Notes: a model not told the origin generated them from the letters alone. 64,000 nucleotides of DNA from Dyella sp. RRB7 (GCF_022761115.1 NZ_JAKWJS010000007.1:62001-126000), one strand, 5' to 3'; positions 37,403 to 46,350 are shown, counted from the stretch's first letter. Program-made: numbers and translations.

Positions 37403-38443
37403 TCAGACGACCTCGATGCCCGGTGCGCCTGCCGTCATCGCACCGATGATGCGGGCATACGGATAACCTGCCGCCTCGATCATCGCCCGGATCGCCTCGG
37501 CCCGCCCTGCCTTGCAGGCGACCAGCAGGCCGCCAGAGGTCTGCGGATCGGTCAACAGGGCGCGGCGCCACGCTGGCAGGTCGGCAGGCAGGGTGACGCC
37601 ATCGCTGTAGCTGTTCCAGTTTCGCTGCGAGGCGCCGGTGATGTAGCCCGCCTGGGCCAACGCTTCCGCCTGGGTAAACAAGGGTATGCGCGCCTGTTCC
37701 ATCCTGATGCGCAGGCCACTGCCGCGAGCCATTTCCAGGCCGTGCCCCAGCAGGCCGAAGCCGGTGACATCGGTGATCGCGTGCACGTCCTCATCCTTGG
37801 CCAGCTCGTAGCCGATGCGGTTGAGCAGCGTGGTCGAGGCGAGCATCTCCGCATACGCGTCTGCCGGCAGCGCCTGCTTCTTGAACGCGGCCGAGTAGAT
37901 GCCCACGCCAATGCCCTTGGTCAGGATCAGCGCATCGCCCGCTTGCGCGGTGGCGTTGCGACGGATGTTGGCCGGTGCGCACAGTCCGATCGCGGCGAGC
38001 CCATAGATCGGTTCGGCCGAATCGATCGAATGGCCGCCGGCCACGGGGATGCCGGCCTGCGCGCACACCGCTTCGCCGCCCGCAAGAATCGCACGCACAG
38101 TCTCCACGTCCAGTTTGTCCAGCGGCATGCCCAGGATGGCCAAGGCCATGATCGGCTTGCCGCCCATCGCGTACACATCGGACAGCGCATTGGCGGCGGC
38201 AATGCGGCCGAAATCGTAAGGATCGTCGACCACCGGCATGAAGAAATCGGTGGTGGCGATTACGCAGGTATGCTCATCCACCTGCCACACCGCCGCGTCG
38301 TCGCTCGACTCGGTGCCCACCAGCAGCGACGCGAACGGCATCGCCGCCGCCTTGTCGGCGAGCAATTGCTGAAGCACGGAGGGAGCGAGCTTGCAGCCAC
38401 AGCCACCGCCGTGGGCGAGGTCGGTCAAACGAACGGAAGTCAT
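37403..38443 (-). CDS. selD: Selenide, water dikinase (selenophosphate synthetase)
   Basis: This 346-aa protein makes selenophosphate from selenide and ATP. The N-terminus GGGCGCKL carries the catalytic Cys15 and Lys18, equivalent to Cys17 and Lys20 of E. coli, so this SelD is not itself a selenoprotein. Other marks are [56 protein letters not shown] and DPQTSGGLL. It converges on tRNA-Sec with a 17-bp gap. Confidence 0.96.
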   Translation of the reverse strand: MTSVRLTDLAHGGGCGCKLAPSVLQQLLADKAAAMPFASLLVGTESSDDAAVWQVDEHTCVIATTDFFMPVVDDPYDFGRIAAANALSDVYAMGGKPIMALAILGMPLDKLDVETVRAILAGGEAVCAQAGIPVAGGHSIDSAEPIYGLAAIGLCAPANIRRNATAQAGDALILTKGIGVGIYSAAFKKQALPADAYAEMLASTTLLNRIGYELAKDEDVHAITDVTGFGLLGHGLEMARGSGLRIRMEQARIPLFTQAEALAQAGYITGASQRNWNSYSDGVTLPADLPAWRRALLTDPQTSGGLLVACKAGRAEAIRAMIEAAGYPYARIIGAMTAGAPGIEVV

Positions 38444-38666
38444 AGGCGATCCTGCGAAAGTCTCGATAGCGCGGCAGCCAGCTACCGCAGCATAACCAAA
38501 AAAGTGTGGGGTCTTAGCGCCTGTTCGATGCGTTCGTGCCTGGGTCCATCCAAGGATGGATGGGAGACGGTGCGAGCGGGGTTTCCGGCGGCGCCAGCGG
38601 CTTGCGTGGACAGCGGCGGTGGGTCGCGCTAAAACAACAGTTCGACCTCGGCCGTTGGACTTACCC

Positions 38667-40367
38667 ATGCGCAACAAGACCCACGTTCTCCTGCTTGCCC
38701 TGGCTGCCGGTGCGGGCTCGCTGATGGCGACGACGCCAGCGGCATCCACCGAGCCCACGGTGACGCTGGCGCCGCAGATCAATGCTGCGGATTTCGCACG
38801 CTTCGACCAGACGCTCAGCTCGGATGCCTTCGGCGGCCGCAAGCCGGGCACGATCGGTGCGCAGCGCACCACGGACTGGCTGGTCGAGCAGTTCAAGCGC
38901 ATGGGCCTGCAACCGGGCAATCATGGTTCCTGGTATCAGTCGGTGCCGGCCGATTCCACCCAGTTGTTGAATACCGATGTGACGTTGGATATCTCGGCGC
39001 ACGGCAAGCAGGCCAAGTTTGCCTATCGCACCGACATGATGGCCGAGACACTGCAGGCGAAGGCACAAGTCGACCTGAGCAACTCGCCGGTGGTGTTCAT
39101 GGGTTACGGCATCGATGCGCCGAACTGGCACTGGAACGATTACCAGGGCGTCGACGTGAAGGGCAAGACGGTGATCGTGCTGGTCAACGATCCCGGCTTT
39201 GCCACGGGCGACCCGAAACTGTTCAACGGTCGCGCGATGACTTACTACGGCCGCTGGACCTACAAGTATGCGGAGGCGGCGCTGCAGGGCGCCGCTGCGT
39301 GCTTCATCGTGCATACCAGCGATGCCGCCGCCGGCTATCCGTTCAGCGTGCTGCAGAACAGCGGCAGCGGGCCGCAGTTGAGCCTGCCCGCCAGCGTCGA
39401 TCCGTCCCCGCGCCTGCCGGTGGCCGGCTGGCTGACCCGCGATGCCGCCACGCGATTGTTCGCCGATGCCGGGCTCGACTTCGCTCAGCTGGAAAAGGCG
39501 GCGGCGAAGCCGGGCTTCCAGCCCGTGCCGCTGGATGCCACCGCCTCGATCAGCCTGCGCAACAAGATCGGCCATCTCGAATCGAAGAATGTGGTGGCGA
39601 TGGTCAAGGGCAGCATCAAGCCCGACGAAGCGGTGATCTTTACCGCGCACTGGGACCACCTGGGCACCGATCCCACGCGCAAGGGGCATCAGGTGTTCAG
39701 TGGCGCGATCGACAACGGCACCGGCCTGAGCATGCTGCTGGAGCTGGCCGATGCGTTCGCCCATCAACCCACGCCGCCGCCGCGCAGCGTGCTGTTCTTC
39801 ATGCCCACGATGGAGGAATCGGGCCTGCTCGGTTCGCAGTATTACGCGGCCAAGCCAATATTCCCGCTGGACAAGACCGTGGCCGACATCGCGGTCGATG
39901 CGTTGCCGATCATCGGCCGCGCCCATGACATGACGGTGATCGGCAAGGGCCAGTCGCAACTGGAGGACATGCTGGCCGACGTGCTCAAGACGCAGGGCCG
40001 GGTGACGTCGCCGGAAACCACCCCGGAGAACGGCTTCTACTTCCGCTCCGATCATTTCAGCTTCGCCAAGGCCGGTGTGCCGGCGATGTTGCCCAGCTCG
40101 GGCCTCGACCTGCTCGATGGCGGCAAGGCGGCGGGACAGAAAGGGGCCGATGACTATACGGCGCACCGCTATCACACGCCCAACGACGTGTTCGATCCAA
40201 ACTGGGACTTCTCCGGCATCCTCGAAGACACCCAGGCGCTGTATGAGCTGGGACAGCGCCTGAGCCAGCCCGGCGTATGGCCGCAGTGGTACCCCGACAG
40301 TCCGTTCCGGGCCAAGCGCGAGGCGATGATGCCGACGGGAAAACCGCAGGCCGACACGGCGAAGTGA
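38667..40367 (+). CDS. Secreted M28-family zinc peptidase with PA domain
   Basis: This 566-aa protein has a signal peptide ([21 protein letters not shown]). A PA-type inserted domain lies around residues 130-290 ([37 protein letters not shown]), followed by the M28 core. Zinc ligands are visible in [31 protein letters not shown] and YHTPNDVFD. It is likely an exported aminopeptidase. A start upstream at 38556 is less likely than the ATG at 38667, which begins the signal peptide. Confidence 0.9.
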   Translation: MRNKTHVLLLALAAGAGSLMATTPAASTEPTVTLAPQINAADFARFDQTLSSDAFGGRKPGTIGAQRTTDWLVEQFKRMGLQPGNHGSWYQSVPADSTQLLNTDVTLDISAHGKQAKFAYRTDMMAETLQAKAQVDLSNSPVVFMGYGIDAPNWHWNDYQGVDVKGKTVIVLVNDPGFATGDPKLFNGRAMTYYGRWTYKYAEAALQGAAACFIVHTSDAAAGYPFSVLQNSGSGPQLSLPASVDPSPRLPVAGWLTRDAATRLFADAGLDFAQLEKAAAKPGFQPVPLDATASISLRNKIGHLESKNVVAMVKGSIKPDEAVIFTAHWDHLGTDPTRKGHQVFSGAIDNGTGLSMLLELADAFAHQPTPPPRSVLFFMPTMEESGLLGSQYYAAKPIFPLDKTVADIAVDALPIIGRAHDMTVIGKGQSQLEDMLADVLKTQGRVTSPETTPENGFYFRSDHFSFAKAGVPAMLPSSGLDLLDGGKAAGQKGADDYTAHRYHTPNDVFDPNWDFSGILEDTQALYELGQRLSQPGVWPQWYPDSPFRAKREAMMPTGKPQADTAK

Positions 40368-40909
40368 TGACAGTGTTGCTGGGCAGCTTCGCGTGAGCGG
40401 GGCTGTCCGGTCGGCTTGGCAAGGTGAGTAGCGCCTTGCCGATGCGCTTCTTCTTTCCGCCGAATTGCGAGATCAGCTGCCGGCTGTGCTCTTCCCAGCG
40501 CATGTATTCGACTGCCAATGCCGGCCGGGCCTAATCCCGTTTCAGAAAAGGGCTGACGCCGATCGCTGGCGTCAATCAGCATTCCAGCGAAGGCCCGAGT
40601 TGCCGTCGAACGGATGTTACCGGCATGCTGGACATGTCTGAATCCGCAACCCATAGCGGACAAAGCTCCTGCATGCAGAAGTCCAGGTCTGGCTGACCGA
40701 AGTCCAAGATATTGCCCTCAGCGTGGACTATTTGCTTCCCGTCGGACTTCGATAAGATGCAGAAGAGCGGGCCCATCGAGGATGGCACCGCTAAAAGGGG
40801 ATTCACCAGCTAGCTGTTCGGGCATCACCTATGTGACGGCCTGTCCGCGTGCGTGGCAGGTGGAATGCCAGGAATTATCTCGTCAACTCAACAGGAGGAG
40901 TCGTTCGTG
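40368..40909. other. Gap with palindrome copy and possible gene remnant
   Basis: This 542-bp stretch has no clear intact gene. On the minus strand around 40518-40370, ALAVEYMRWEEHSRQLISQF and following residues look like genuine protein but lie just after a stop and run into the peptidase gene, so this may be a remnant. A copy of the GTCCGC palindrome lies at 40635-40661. Confidence 0.4.
40635..40661. repeat. GTCCGC/GCGGAC palindromic element, copy A
   Basis: TGTCTGAATCCGC, then AACCCATAGCGGACA. The right half is nearly identical to the right flank of the IS30 element (CCCATAGCGGAC). The left half is degenerate. Confidence 0.6.
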
Positions 40910-41308
40910 ATGAAGAAGACACCTGGGAAATTTGTAACTGCGCTTTGCATGCTTGTTCTCGTTGGTTGTTCGGCCACGCCAACCAAGCCAGGAGACGCTG
41001 CACCGAGCATCGTATACAACAAGCCAGAAGCGACGGTACAGAAGGCAGCGGTTGACGCCTTGGTGGCCAACGGCTTCGTGGTTAGCAAATCCGATGCTGA
41101 GTATGTCGAAGGTGCGCGGCCTCACAAGATGGGCCTTGTGGTCGGTTCTGGTGGCGAGTCCGCGGGTGTCTGGCTGTCGCCGCTGGGTGACGACAAGACC
41201 GCGGTCAAGGTCAGCACGGCCAAGTCGTTCGCAGGCATAGCCGGCCAGAAGAGCTGGGACAAGGAGATTATTGCAGAGATGGATAAGAACATCGGATCTC
41301 ATCAATAG
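40910..41308 (+). CDS. Small lipoprotein of unknown function
   Basis: This 132-aa protein has AGGAGGAG upstream and a lipoprotein signal (FVTALCMLVLVGCSA). A GTG three bases earlier could also start it. The mature part, TVQKAAVDALVANGFVVSKSDAEYVEGA...GVWLSPLGDDKTAVKVST, looks like the alpha/beta folds of small outer-membrane lipoproteins that measure difference-type traits (two-stranded halves around a helix). No enzyme motif is visible. The next lipoprotein gene follows after 31 bp on the same strand, so they probably form an operon. Confidence 0.75.
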   Translation: MKKTPGKFVTALCMLVLVGCSATPTKPGDAAPSIVYNKPEATVQKAAVDALVANGFVVSKSDAEYVEGARPHKMGLVVGSGGESAGVWLSPLGDDKTAVKVSTAKSFAGIAGQKSWDKEIIAEMDKNIGSHQ

Positions 41309-41339
41309 CCCGATTCAGCCCAACGATGCGGGGGAGATC

Positions 41340-41711
41340 ATGAAAAGATTGCTGTGGGTGGTTTTCCTCGCATCTAGCCTAAACGCCTGCATGGCGACGA
41401 CGGGAAACTATCGATCGTTGAACGAGCATAATGCCGCTCGGCCGCCCGATTGTGATGTCGCGATCTTCAAGGACCAGCTACCAGCCAAGCCATATGTCGC
41501 TATTTCGCGACTGAACGTTCATCTGGAAAAAACCTTCTTCACGCCTTCCGATTTTTCGTCCGCAAGCGGCGAGCTCAGAAGGCAGGCGTGCCTATCCGGT
41601 GCCGATGGTGTTATCGACATCGAGGAGAAGAAGTCCAGTTTCCTCGAGACGCGCATCTACAACCTGTCCGCAACAGGAATAAGGTTCATCGATAGGACCT
41701 CTGTGCAATGA
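41340..41711 (+). CDS. Small lipoprotein of unknown function
   Basis: This 123-aa protein has GGGGGAG before the ATG and the signal RLLWVVFLASSLNACMA, where the Cys is the lipobox residue. The mature part has DCDVAIFKDQLPAKPYVAISRLNVHLEKTFF and ELRRQACLSGADGVIDIEE. This resembles the YbjQ/RcsF-like pattern seen in small lipoproteins with ADGVI(D/N) near the end of a helix. The function is unknown. It is paired with the preceding lipoprotein, and an IS element follows at 41800. Confidence 0.75.
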   Translation: MKRLLWVVFLASSLNACMATTGNYRSLNEHNAARPPDCDVAIFKDQLPAKPYVAISRLNVHLEKTFFTPSDFSSASGELRRQACLSGADGVIDIEEKKSSFLETRIYNLSATGIRFIDRTSVQ

Positions 41712-41788
41712 AAGTCATTCTCAACGAAATTTTTTCCGCGAGAGATCGGGCAAGCCGGGAGCATGGTTCTGGTGGAGATGGCCTTATA

Positions 41789-41800
41789 TCCGCTCTCGAC
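41789..41800. repeat. Left half of palindromic element B, split by IS30
   Basis: TCCGCTCTCGAC up to the IS end. With the right half CCCATAGCGGACC (43028-43040) it restores a complete palindromic element. The last C can be counted with the repeat or with the IS. Confidence 0.75.
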
Positions 41801-41828
41801 TGCGACTTCAGTCGGTCAACGCAACACA
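41800..41828 (+). repeat. IS30 left terminal inverted repeat
   Basis: The 29 bases are an exact reverse complement of 42999-43027. The transposase stop codon lies inside the repeat. Confidence 0.93.
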
Positions 41829-42968
41829 TCGCTGGAATCGTTCGGCCGGTGTTTCAAAGTTGAGCGTCTGCCTGGGTCGCTCATTCAACTCCCGCGCCAC
41901 GGCATCGAGTTTAGCCTGAGAGTAGACCGAGAGGTCCGTGCCTTTCGGGAAGTACTGGCGTAGCAGTCCATTGGTGTTCTCGTTCGAACCCCGCTGCCAC
42001 GGATGTTGCGGATCGCAGAAGTAGACCTGGATGTCGGTCGCCAACGTAAAGCGTTGGTGGTCGGCCATCTCCTTGCCGCGATCCCACGTCAGCGACTTGT
42101 AGAGTTCGCGGGGCAGCTTGTGTGCGTGCTTGATCAGCCCATCGATCACCGTTTGGGTGTCTCGACTTTCCACCCTCACCAGCATGACCAAACGCGTATA
42201 GCGCTCAACCAGCGTGGCGATCTGGCTGTTGTGGCTCCCCATCAGTAGGTCGCCTTCCCAGTGGCCAGGCACGGCCCGGTCCTCGACTTCGGCCGGCCGT
42301 TCGCGGATCGACACCATGCCGGTGAGCTGACCGTGGTTGGGCGTCTTCTGTGTGTGATGGCGCGAGTGGCGCATCGTGCGTGTACGGCGCAAATGGGCTT
42401 GCAGCTCCTTTTTCAGGGCACCGCGGGCCTGAATGAAAAGGGTGCGATAGATCGTCTCGTGCGACACCCAGTGCTCCTCGTCGTCGTCGGCACGCTGTTT
42501 GAGCCAGCCCGCAATCTGCACCGGTGACCATCGTCGCTGAAACTTGGCTGCGACCACCTTGGACAGCACGCGGTGCTTCTTGAGTTTGCAGACCTTTGGC
42601 CGACGGGCGCGCTCCCAGGCCTGTTGATCGGCCTGGTTGGCCCGGTAGCTGTCCCGTCCGCCGTTCCGCTGCAGCTCACGGCTGATCGTCGATGGCGACC
42701 GATGAAGCTGCGAGGCCATGGTCCTGAGCGAATGTCCCAGTGCCACCGACCGCGAGATCTCTTCGCGCTCGGCCAGCGTCAAGGCGCGGGTGGAACGATG
42801 GCGCGGAACCGGTCGAATGCCACCGGTTTGCGCCAGCACCCGCCGGATCGAAGAATGCCTCCGGTCCAGCAACCGGGCGATCTGATGAAGCGACTCGCCC
42901 TTCTGCCAGAGGTCCCACAACAAGGACATCTGGCCTTCGGTGATAGGCCTGCGAGGTCTGCGTGCCAT
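41808..42968 (-). CDS. IS30-family transposase
   Basis: This 386-aa protein has two helix-turn-helix regions. One is LHQIARLLDRRHSSIRRVL near residue 27. The other is the IS30 signature LTLAEREEISRSVALGHSLRTMASQLHRSPSTISREL. A DDE integrase core follows, with PGHWEGDLLMG (first Asp), LTWDRGKEMADH (second Asp) and QRGSNENTNGLLRQYFPKGTDL (Glu). The length and all motifs are intact. It fills almost the whole IS between the inverted repeats. Confidence 0.96.
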   Translation of the reverse strand: MARRPRRPITEGQMSLLWDLWQKGESLHQIARLLDRRHSSIRRVLAQTGGIRPVPRHRSTRALTLAEREEISRSVALGHSLRTMASQLHRSPSTISRELQRNGGRDSYRANQADQQAWERARRPKVCKLKKHRVLSKVVAAKFQRRWSPVQIAGWLKQRADDDEEHWVSHETIYRTLFIQARGALKKELQAHLRRTRTMRHSRHHTQKTPNHGQLTGMVSIRERPAEVEDRAVPGHWEGDLLMGSHNSQIATLVERYTRLVMLVRVESRDTQTVIDGLIKHAHKLPRELYKSLTWDRGKEMADHQRFTLATDIQVYFCDPQHPWQRGSNENTNGLLRQYFPKGTDLSVYSQAKLDAVARELNERPRQTLNFETPAERFQRCVALTD

Positions 42969-42998
42969 GCAACACTCCTTCCGCTTGCGCGGCTATAG

Positions 42999-43027
42999 TG
43001 TGTTGCGTTGACCGACTGAAGTCGCAG
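42999..43027 (-). repeat. IS30 right terminal inverted repeat
   Basis: The 29 bases are an exact reverse complement of 41800-41828. They lie 30 bp upstream of the transposase start. Confidence 0.93.
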
Positions 43028-43040
43028 CCCATAGCGGACC
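43028..43040. repeat. Right half of palindromic element B, split by IS30
   Basis: CCCATAGCGGACC. It continues the left half at 41789-41800 across the IS. Confidence 0.75.
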
Positions 43041-43066
43041 AGCTGGGACGTCAAATAGGAGATTAT

Positions 43067-43555
43067 GTGATCAAGAGCTACCGTACTACTTCGACATCGC
43101 GATTTGTAACGCTGTTGGTCGGCATTCCCGGGATTGCGTTGTGCTTCTGGGCTGGAACAAAAGCCGTTGGTCAGGCACCCGTCATCATTGCCTTCGCCTT
43201 CGTGGCGCTAGGAGTTGTTCTTGCCGTAAAAGTTCTGTTTGACTTGACGTTGCGAGTCGTGATGGATGCTCAATCAATAACTCGATCCTGGCAGTTCGGC
43301 AGCGCAGTTGTCCCCATCAAGGAAATTCATCGTCTCGCTTGGGGTGGTGCTCGTGGCGGACTGATATTGACTATCCACTACGGCACGAAGCGATTCATAC
43401 AGATTTCGAGTAATTCGCTCGAGAAGAACGAGTTGCGCGCGATACACAACGATGTGCTCGCATCTATCGGGCTTGAAGGGACACAACTGATGCCCCGCTT
43501 CGCTGAATATGTTGGCTACGTTGATGTCGACGAGACTCTTAAGATGAAGGGATGA
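43067..43555 (+). CDS. Membrane protein with PH-like domain, unknown function
   Basis: This 162-aa protein starts at a GTG preceded by TAGGAGATT; longer frames would begin inside the IS. Two membrane helices (FVTLLVGIPGIALCFWAG and PVIIAFAFVALGVVLAVKVLF) are followed by a cytoplasmic beta-rich part (LRVVMDAQSITRSWQFGSAVVPIKEIHRLAW). This looks like a bacterial PH domain of the two-helix-plus-PH type. The IS now lies directly upstream, so its expression may have changed. Its end overlaps the truncated hydrolase gene on the other strand. Its AT content is higher than that of its neighbours. Confidence 0.65.
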   Translation: MIKSYRTTSTSRFVTLLVGIPGIALCFWAGTKAVGQAPVIIAFAFVALGVVLAVKVLFDLTLRVVMDAQSITRSWQFGSAVVPIKEIHRLAWGGARGGLILTIHYGTKRFIQISSNSLEKNELRAIHNDVLASIGLEGTQLMPRFAEYVGYVDVDETLKMKG

Positions 43556-44225
43556 CAATGTTCGCTGTCGACATAGAGCGAGCCTTTCCTGACCGGCGGT
43601 AATCGATACCCACGAAGGACGCGATATCGGCAGGCTTGTCTACAGTGAATTCATTCGCCACTTTGCCCGTTATTCGATGTCCGTGATCCGAGGCCACGGG
43701 CGGCTTGAACACCAGCGCTTGGTTGTCGCCTTCCTCCGGCGTGACATCCCACTCCCAAGCGGAAGTAAGTACGCTGAAACCGTTACGCTGCAGAAAACCG
43801 GTATCGATGAAAGGCGGCTTTTGGGTGGGATCGATCACATAGTTCAACATGCCAGTGACGCCACCACCTCGATTGACGACGTCGTAGAGCAGCGTGGAAT
43901 CGATCGCGTTGACTGGCCTGACAAGCACGAAGTCCGTCGAGAATTCGACCAGGCCGCTAGCGTCACGCGGCGCCAGATTCAGATCAACGATTCGAAGGTT
44001 CGCTTTGTTATGCGGATCCAGCCGGAACCATGCGCGCCCGTGAATGACCTCATAGGTGCCCGCTCCGGGGAATACCCTGCCCTCCTGATAGGGCTTTCGG
44101 TCGATGACCTCGATATGGTCGACGGCAGCAAAGGTAGGGGGCGAAGCAAAGAATGCGAGTACCGACCACAATATCCAGCGTGAATACGACCATCGAGGCT
44201 CTCGATCTTTCCGACTCACGGACAT
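43539..44225 (-). pseudogene. Truncated alpha/beta hydrolase domain protein (N-terminal part only)
   Basis: The 228-aa frame has a signal peptide (WILWSVLAFFASPPTFAA). It then has the N-terminal domain of a large secreted hydrolase family: YQEGRVFPGAGTYEVIHGRAWFRLDPHNKANLRIVDL, GLVEFSTDFVLVRPV, LLYDVVNRGGG. Members I know of this family (Abhydrolase_10 type) are roughly 600 residues long, with the catalytic domain after this part. Here the frame degenerates after FVGIDYRRSG and stops. A deletion between here and the PH-protein gene is likely. It should not be catalytically active. Confidence 0.7.
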
Positions 44226-44361
44226 TCCCTGTTTGACTGGCTATGCGAAGGCAAGGTATCCGCATCCTGCATCAAAACCCAGTCCCCTCGGTTCAGGTTT
44301 GTCATTCATTCCCGGTCGGGGCAGCGTCTTGTCGTAGGAGTGCGGTCAAGACAGTCTCGCG

Positions 44362-44389
44362 AGGTCCGCTTCCGACCTGGAGTGGACCT
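44362..44389. repeat. GTCCGC/GGAC palindromic element, copy C
   Basis: AGGTCCGCTTCC, then GACCTGGAGTGGACCT. The outer AGGTCC/GGACCT arms are perfect. It overlaps the final codons of the TetR gene. Confidence 0.65.
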
Positions 44390-45038
44390 AAGACTCGGTC
44401 GCCCCGATGTAGCTGAGAAACATCCGGGCCAGTTCGCGCTCCAGAAACTGATCGTCGGTGGGGACTGGCGGCTGCAATTTTTCCGCGGTATCGCCGGCCA
44501 GCACGAGCTCTGCAAGCGTCGCCGAGACCATGAGGAAGGCCATGGTCAACGCTGACTTGGGGTGCGGGTGGCGCATATGCTTTTGATGGGTCATCAGCAC
44601 ATCCGATAAGTGTTCCACGGCGCCGTTTTCCAGTTGCACAGCTTTTCGTTTGAACGCCAGGTGGTCGCTGGCCCGCACAAATTGGCGTAGCGCCCGGATC
44701 AGCTTGGCGTTCTTTCGATAGCTCGCGAGCATGGTGCGCGTGATGCCCTCAATCAGCGCCTGGATGCTGCTTTGCTGTGCCACCTCCGTGGTGAACACTT
44801 TTTTCAGGTGCACCAGCTGATCTTCGAGGATACGAAGAATGCATCGCTCCATTAGCGCGTTCTTGTCGGGGAAACGCCGGTAGATTGCTCCCGGCGTAAG
44901 GCCCGCATATTCGGCGACGCGCGGAACGGTCGCGCCTTCCAGGCCGTATTGCCCAAGCACCTCCACGGTCGCTTTGATCAACTTCGTTTCGGATTCGCGA
45001 CTGCGCGCCTGGCGCGGCGCAAGAGGTGTCTTGGCCAT
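44388..45038 (-). CDS. TetR-family transcriptional repressor
   Basis: This 216-aa protein has an N-terminal TetR helix-turn-helix: KLIKATVEVLGQYGLEGATVPRVAEYAGLTPGAIYRRFPDKNALME. A helical ligand domain follows. It is divergent from an MFS transporter gene, with a 28-bp perfect-armed palindrome between. The usual logic is that the repressor blocks both genes until a toxic compound exported by the MFS pump binds it. The final codons run into palindromic element C. Confidence 0.9.
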   Translation of the reverse strand: MAKTPLAPRQARSRESETKLIKATVEVLGQYGLEGATVPRVAEYAGLTPGAIYRRFPDKNALMERCILRILEDQLVHLKKVFTTEVAQQSSIQALIEGITRTMLASYRKNAKLIRALRQFVRASDHLAFKRKAVQLENGAVEHLSDVLMTHQKHMRHPHPKSALTMAFLMVSATLAELVLAGDTAEKLQPPVPTDDQFLERELARMFLSYIGATES

Positions 45039-45077
45039 CGGTCATTCCTGGTCGGCCCGGGTAGTGGACATGGTAAT

Positions 45078-45105
45078 GATGTAAATGTAAATTTGCATTT
45101 ACATC
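45078..45105. promoter_or_regulatory. Operator palindrome between tetR and MFS genes
   Basis: GATGTAAATG and CATTTACATC are perfect 10-bp arms around TAAATTTG. This is the size and position expected of a TetR-dimer site. It ends 15 bp before the MFS start and lies 40 bp from the TetR start. Confidence 0.85.
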
Positions 45106-45120
45106 AAAGAGGGGTGGGCC

Positions 45121-46350
45121 ATGGATCTTGAGCACGCCGAAGCCGTTGGGATTCCCGCGAACAGCGCGCATCCGCTGCGGAACACCGCTTTTCGCCGCTG
45201 GCTAATGGGCAGCACCGTTTCACTGTTGGGAGATCAGTTCTACCTCGTCGCCTTGCCCTGGCTGGTGCTGGACAAGCTGGGTTCGGCGGCCACGCTAGGC
45301 AGCTTGATGATGGCCGGTGCGATTCCCCGCGCCGCGCTGCTGCTAGTCGGCGGAGTGATTGCTGACCGGTTTTCCGCGCGATGGATCATGCTGACGACCG
45401 CCGCCATTCGCACGCTTTGTGTGGCGCTGAGCGGTGTCCTTGCAGCACAAGGCCACCTGCATCTGGCACAGCTATACCTGCTGGTGGTGGTGTTTGGCAT
45501 CGCCGATGCCTTCGCCATGCCAGCGCAATCGGCCTACCTGCCCTGGCTATTGCGCGGCAATCAATTGGTCGCCGGCACGGGGCTGAGCCAGGGGGCCGCG
45601 CAACTCACCTCCATCCTTGGGCCGATCCTTGCCGGTTTGGTCATTGCAAAGCTGGGCATTGCCTCTGCGTTCTACATCGATGCAGTGAGCTTTATTTTCG
45701 TGATCGCCGCCTTGCTGCGATTGCCGGATCCACCGAGGACGGTTTCACCCACTCATCCCCTCGAGGCCATGAAGCAGGGCATTTCCTATGTGCTTGCTGA
45801 CGCACCGCTGCGCACCATGATGCTGCTCGCGATGGTGGTGAACCTGTGCGTGACCGGACCTTTGTCAGTAGGCATGGCGGATCTGGTGAAAACCCAGCTT
45901 GGCTCGGCGAGCGCCTATGGCGTGTTGCTGTCGGCTGCTGCTGTGGGCGCACTCGCCGGCGCCCTGCTGGCAGGCGTGTGGAAAGTTCAGCGGCGGGGCT
46001 TGCTGATACTCGCTGGCAGTGCGGTATTGGGCGTATGCCTTGCTGGAATCGGCCTGTGGCCCACGGGCGGTTACTGGCTGGCAGGCGTGCTTGCGTTGAT
46101 CGGATGCGTGGCGGGGTTCGTCAACGTGCATATCGGCGCCTGGGTGATGCAGCGTATCGACCCGGCAGTGCGGGGGCGCGTATCCAGCGTGCTTATCCTG
46201 GGTTCGCTGGGCATGGCGCCACTTTCGATGGGTCTGGCAGGCCTTGCCTTGTTGGTGAATGTCTCGGCGCTGTTCCTGCTGGCTGGTGGCATCCTGATTT
46301 GTATCAGCGCGGTCGCAGCACAAGGCCCTTCGATAAGGAATATCTCCTGA
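45121..46350 (+). CDS. MFS exporter (MFS_3/enterobactin-exporter type)
   Basis: This 409-aa protein has about 12 membrane helices. The pattern AFRRWLMGSTVSLLGDQFYLVALPWLVLDKLGSA, GVIADRFSARWIM, and LGPILAGLVIAKLGIASAFYIDAVSFIFVIAALL is typical of the EntS/MFS_3 drug-efflux group. It is divergent from the TetR gene and shares its operator. The exported compound is unknown. GAGGGGTGGG lies just before the ATG. Confidence 0.9.
   Translation: MDLEHAEAVGIPANSAHPLRNTAFRRWLMGSTVSLLGDQFYLVALPWLVLDKLGSAATLGSLMMAGAIPRAALLLVGGVIADRFSARWIMLTTAAIRTLCVALSGVLAAQGHLHLAQLYLLVVVFGIADAFAMPAQSAYLPWLLRGNQLVAGTGLSQGAAQLTSILGPILAGLVIAKLGIASAFYIDAVSFIFVIAALLRLPDPPRTVSPTHPLEAMKQGISYVLADAPLRTMMLLAMVVNLCVTGPLSVGMADLVKTQLGSASAYGVLLSAAAVGALAGALLAGVWKVQRRGLLILAGSAVLGVCLAGIGLWPTGGYWLAGVLALIGCVAGFVNVHIGAWVMQRIDPAVRGRVSSVLILGSLGMAPLSMGLAGLALLVNVSALFLLAGGILICISAVAAQGPSIRNIS

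Larger units (their letters stand above)
41800..43027 (-). mobile_element. IS30-family insertion sequence, intact
   Basis: This 1228-bp element has perfectly matching 29-bp terminal inverted repeats at 41800-41828 and 42999-43027. The left one starts CTGCGACTTCAGTCGG and the right one ends with its reverse complement. It carries a single full-length transposase. Removing it joins TCCGCTCTCGA to CCCATAGCGGACC, restoring a palindromic repeat with no duplicated target bases. It looks recent and probably active. Confidence 0.93.

Noticed and set aside
37323-37571. Small minus-strand frames across tRNA-Sec
   Set aside because: They overlap the tRNA and the selD end; no protein features.
38661-40175. 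504-codon minus-strand frame over the M28 peptidase
   Set aside because: Antisense shadow; no start signal or domain.
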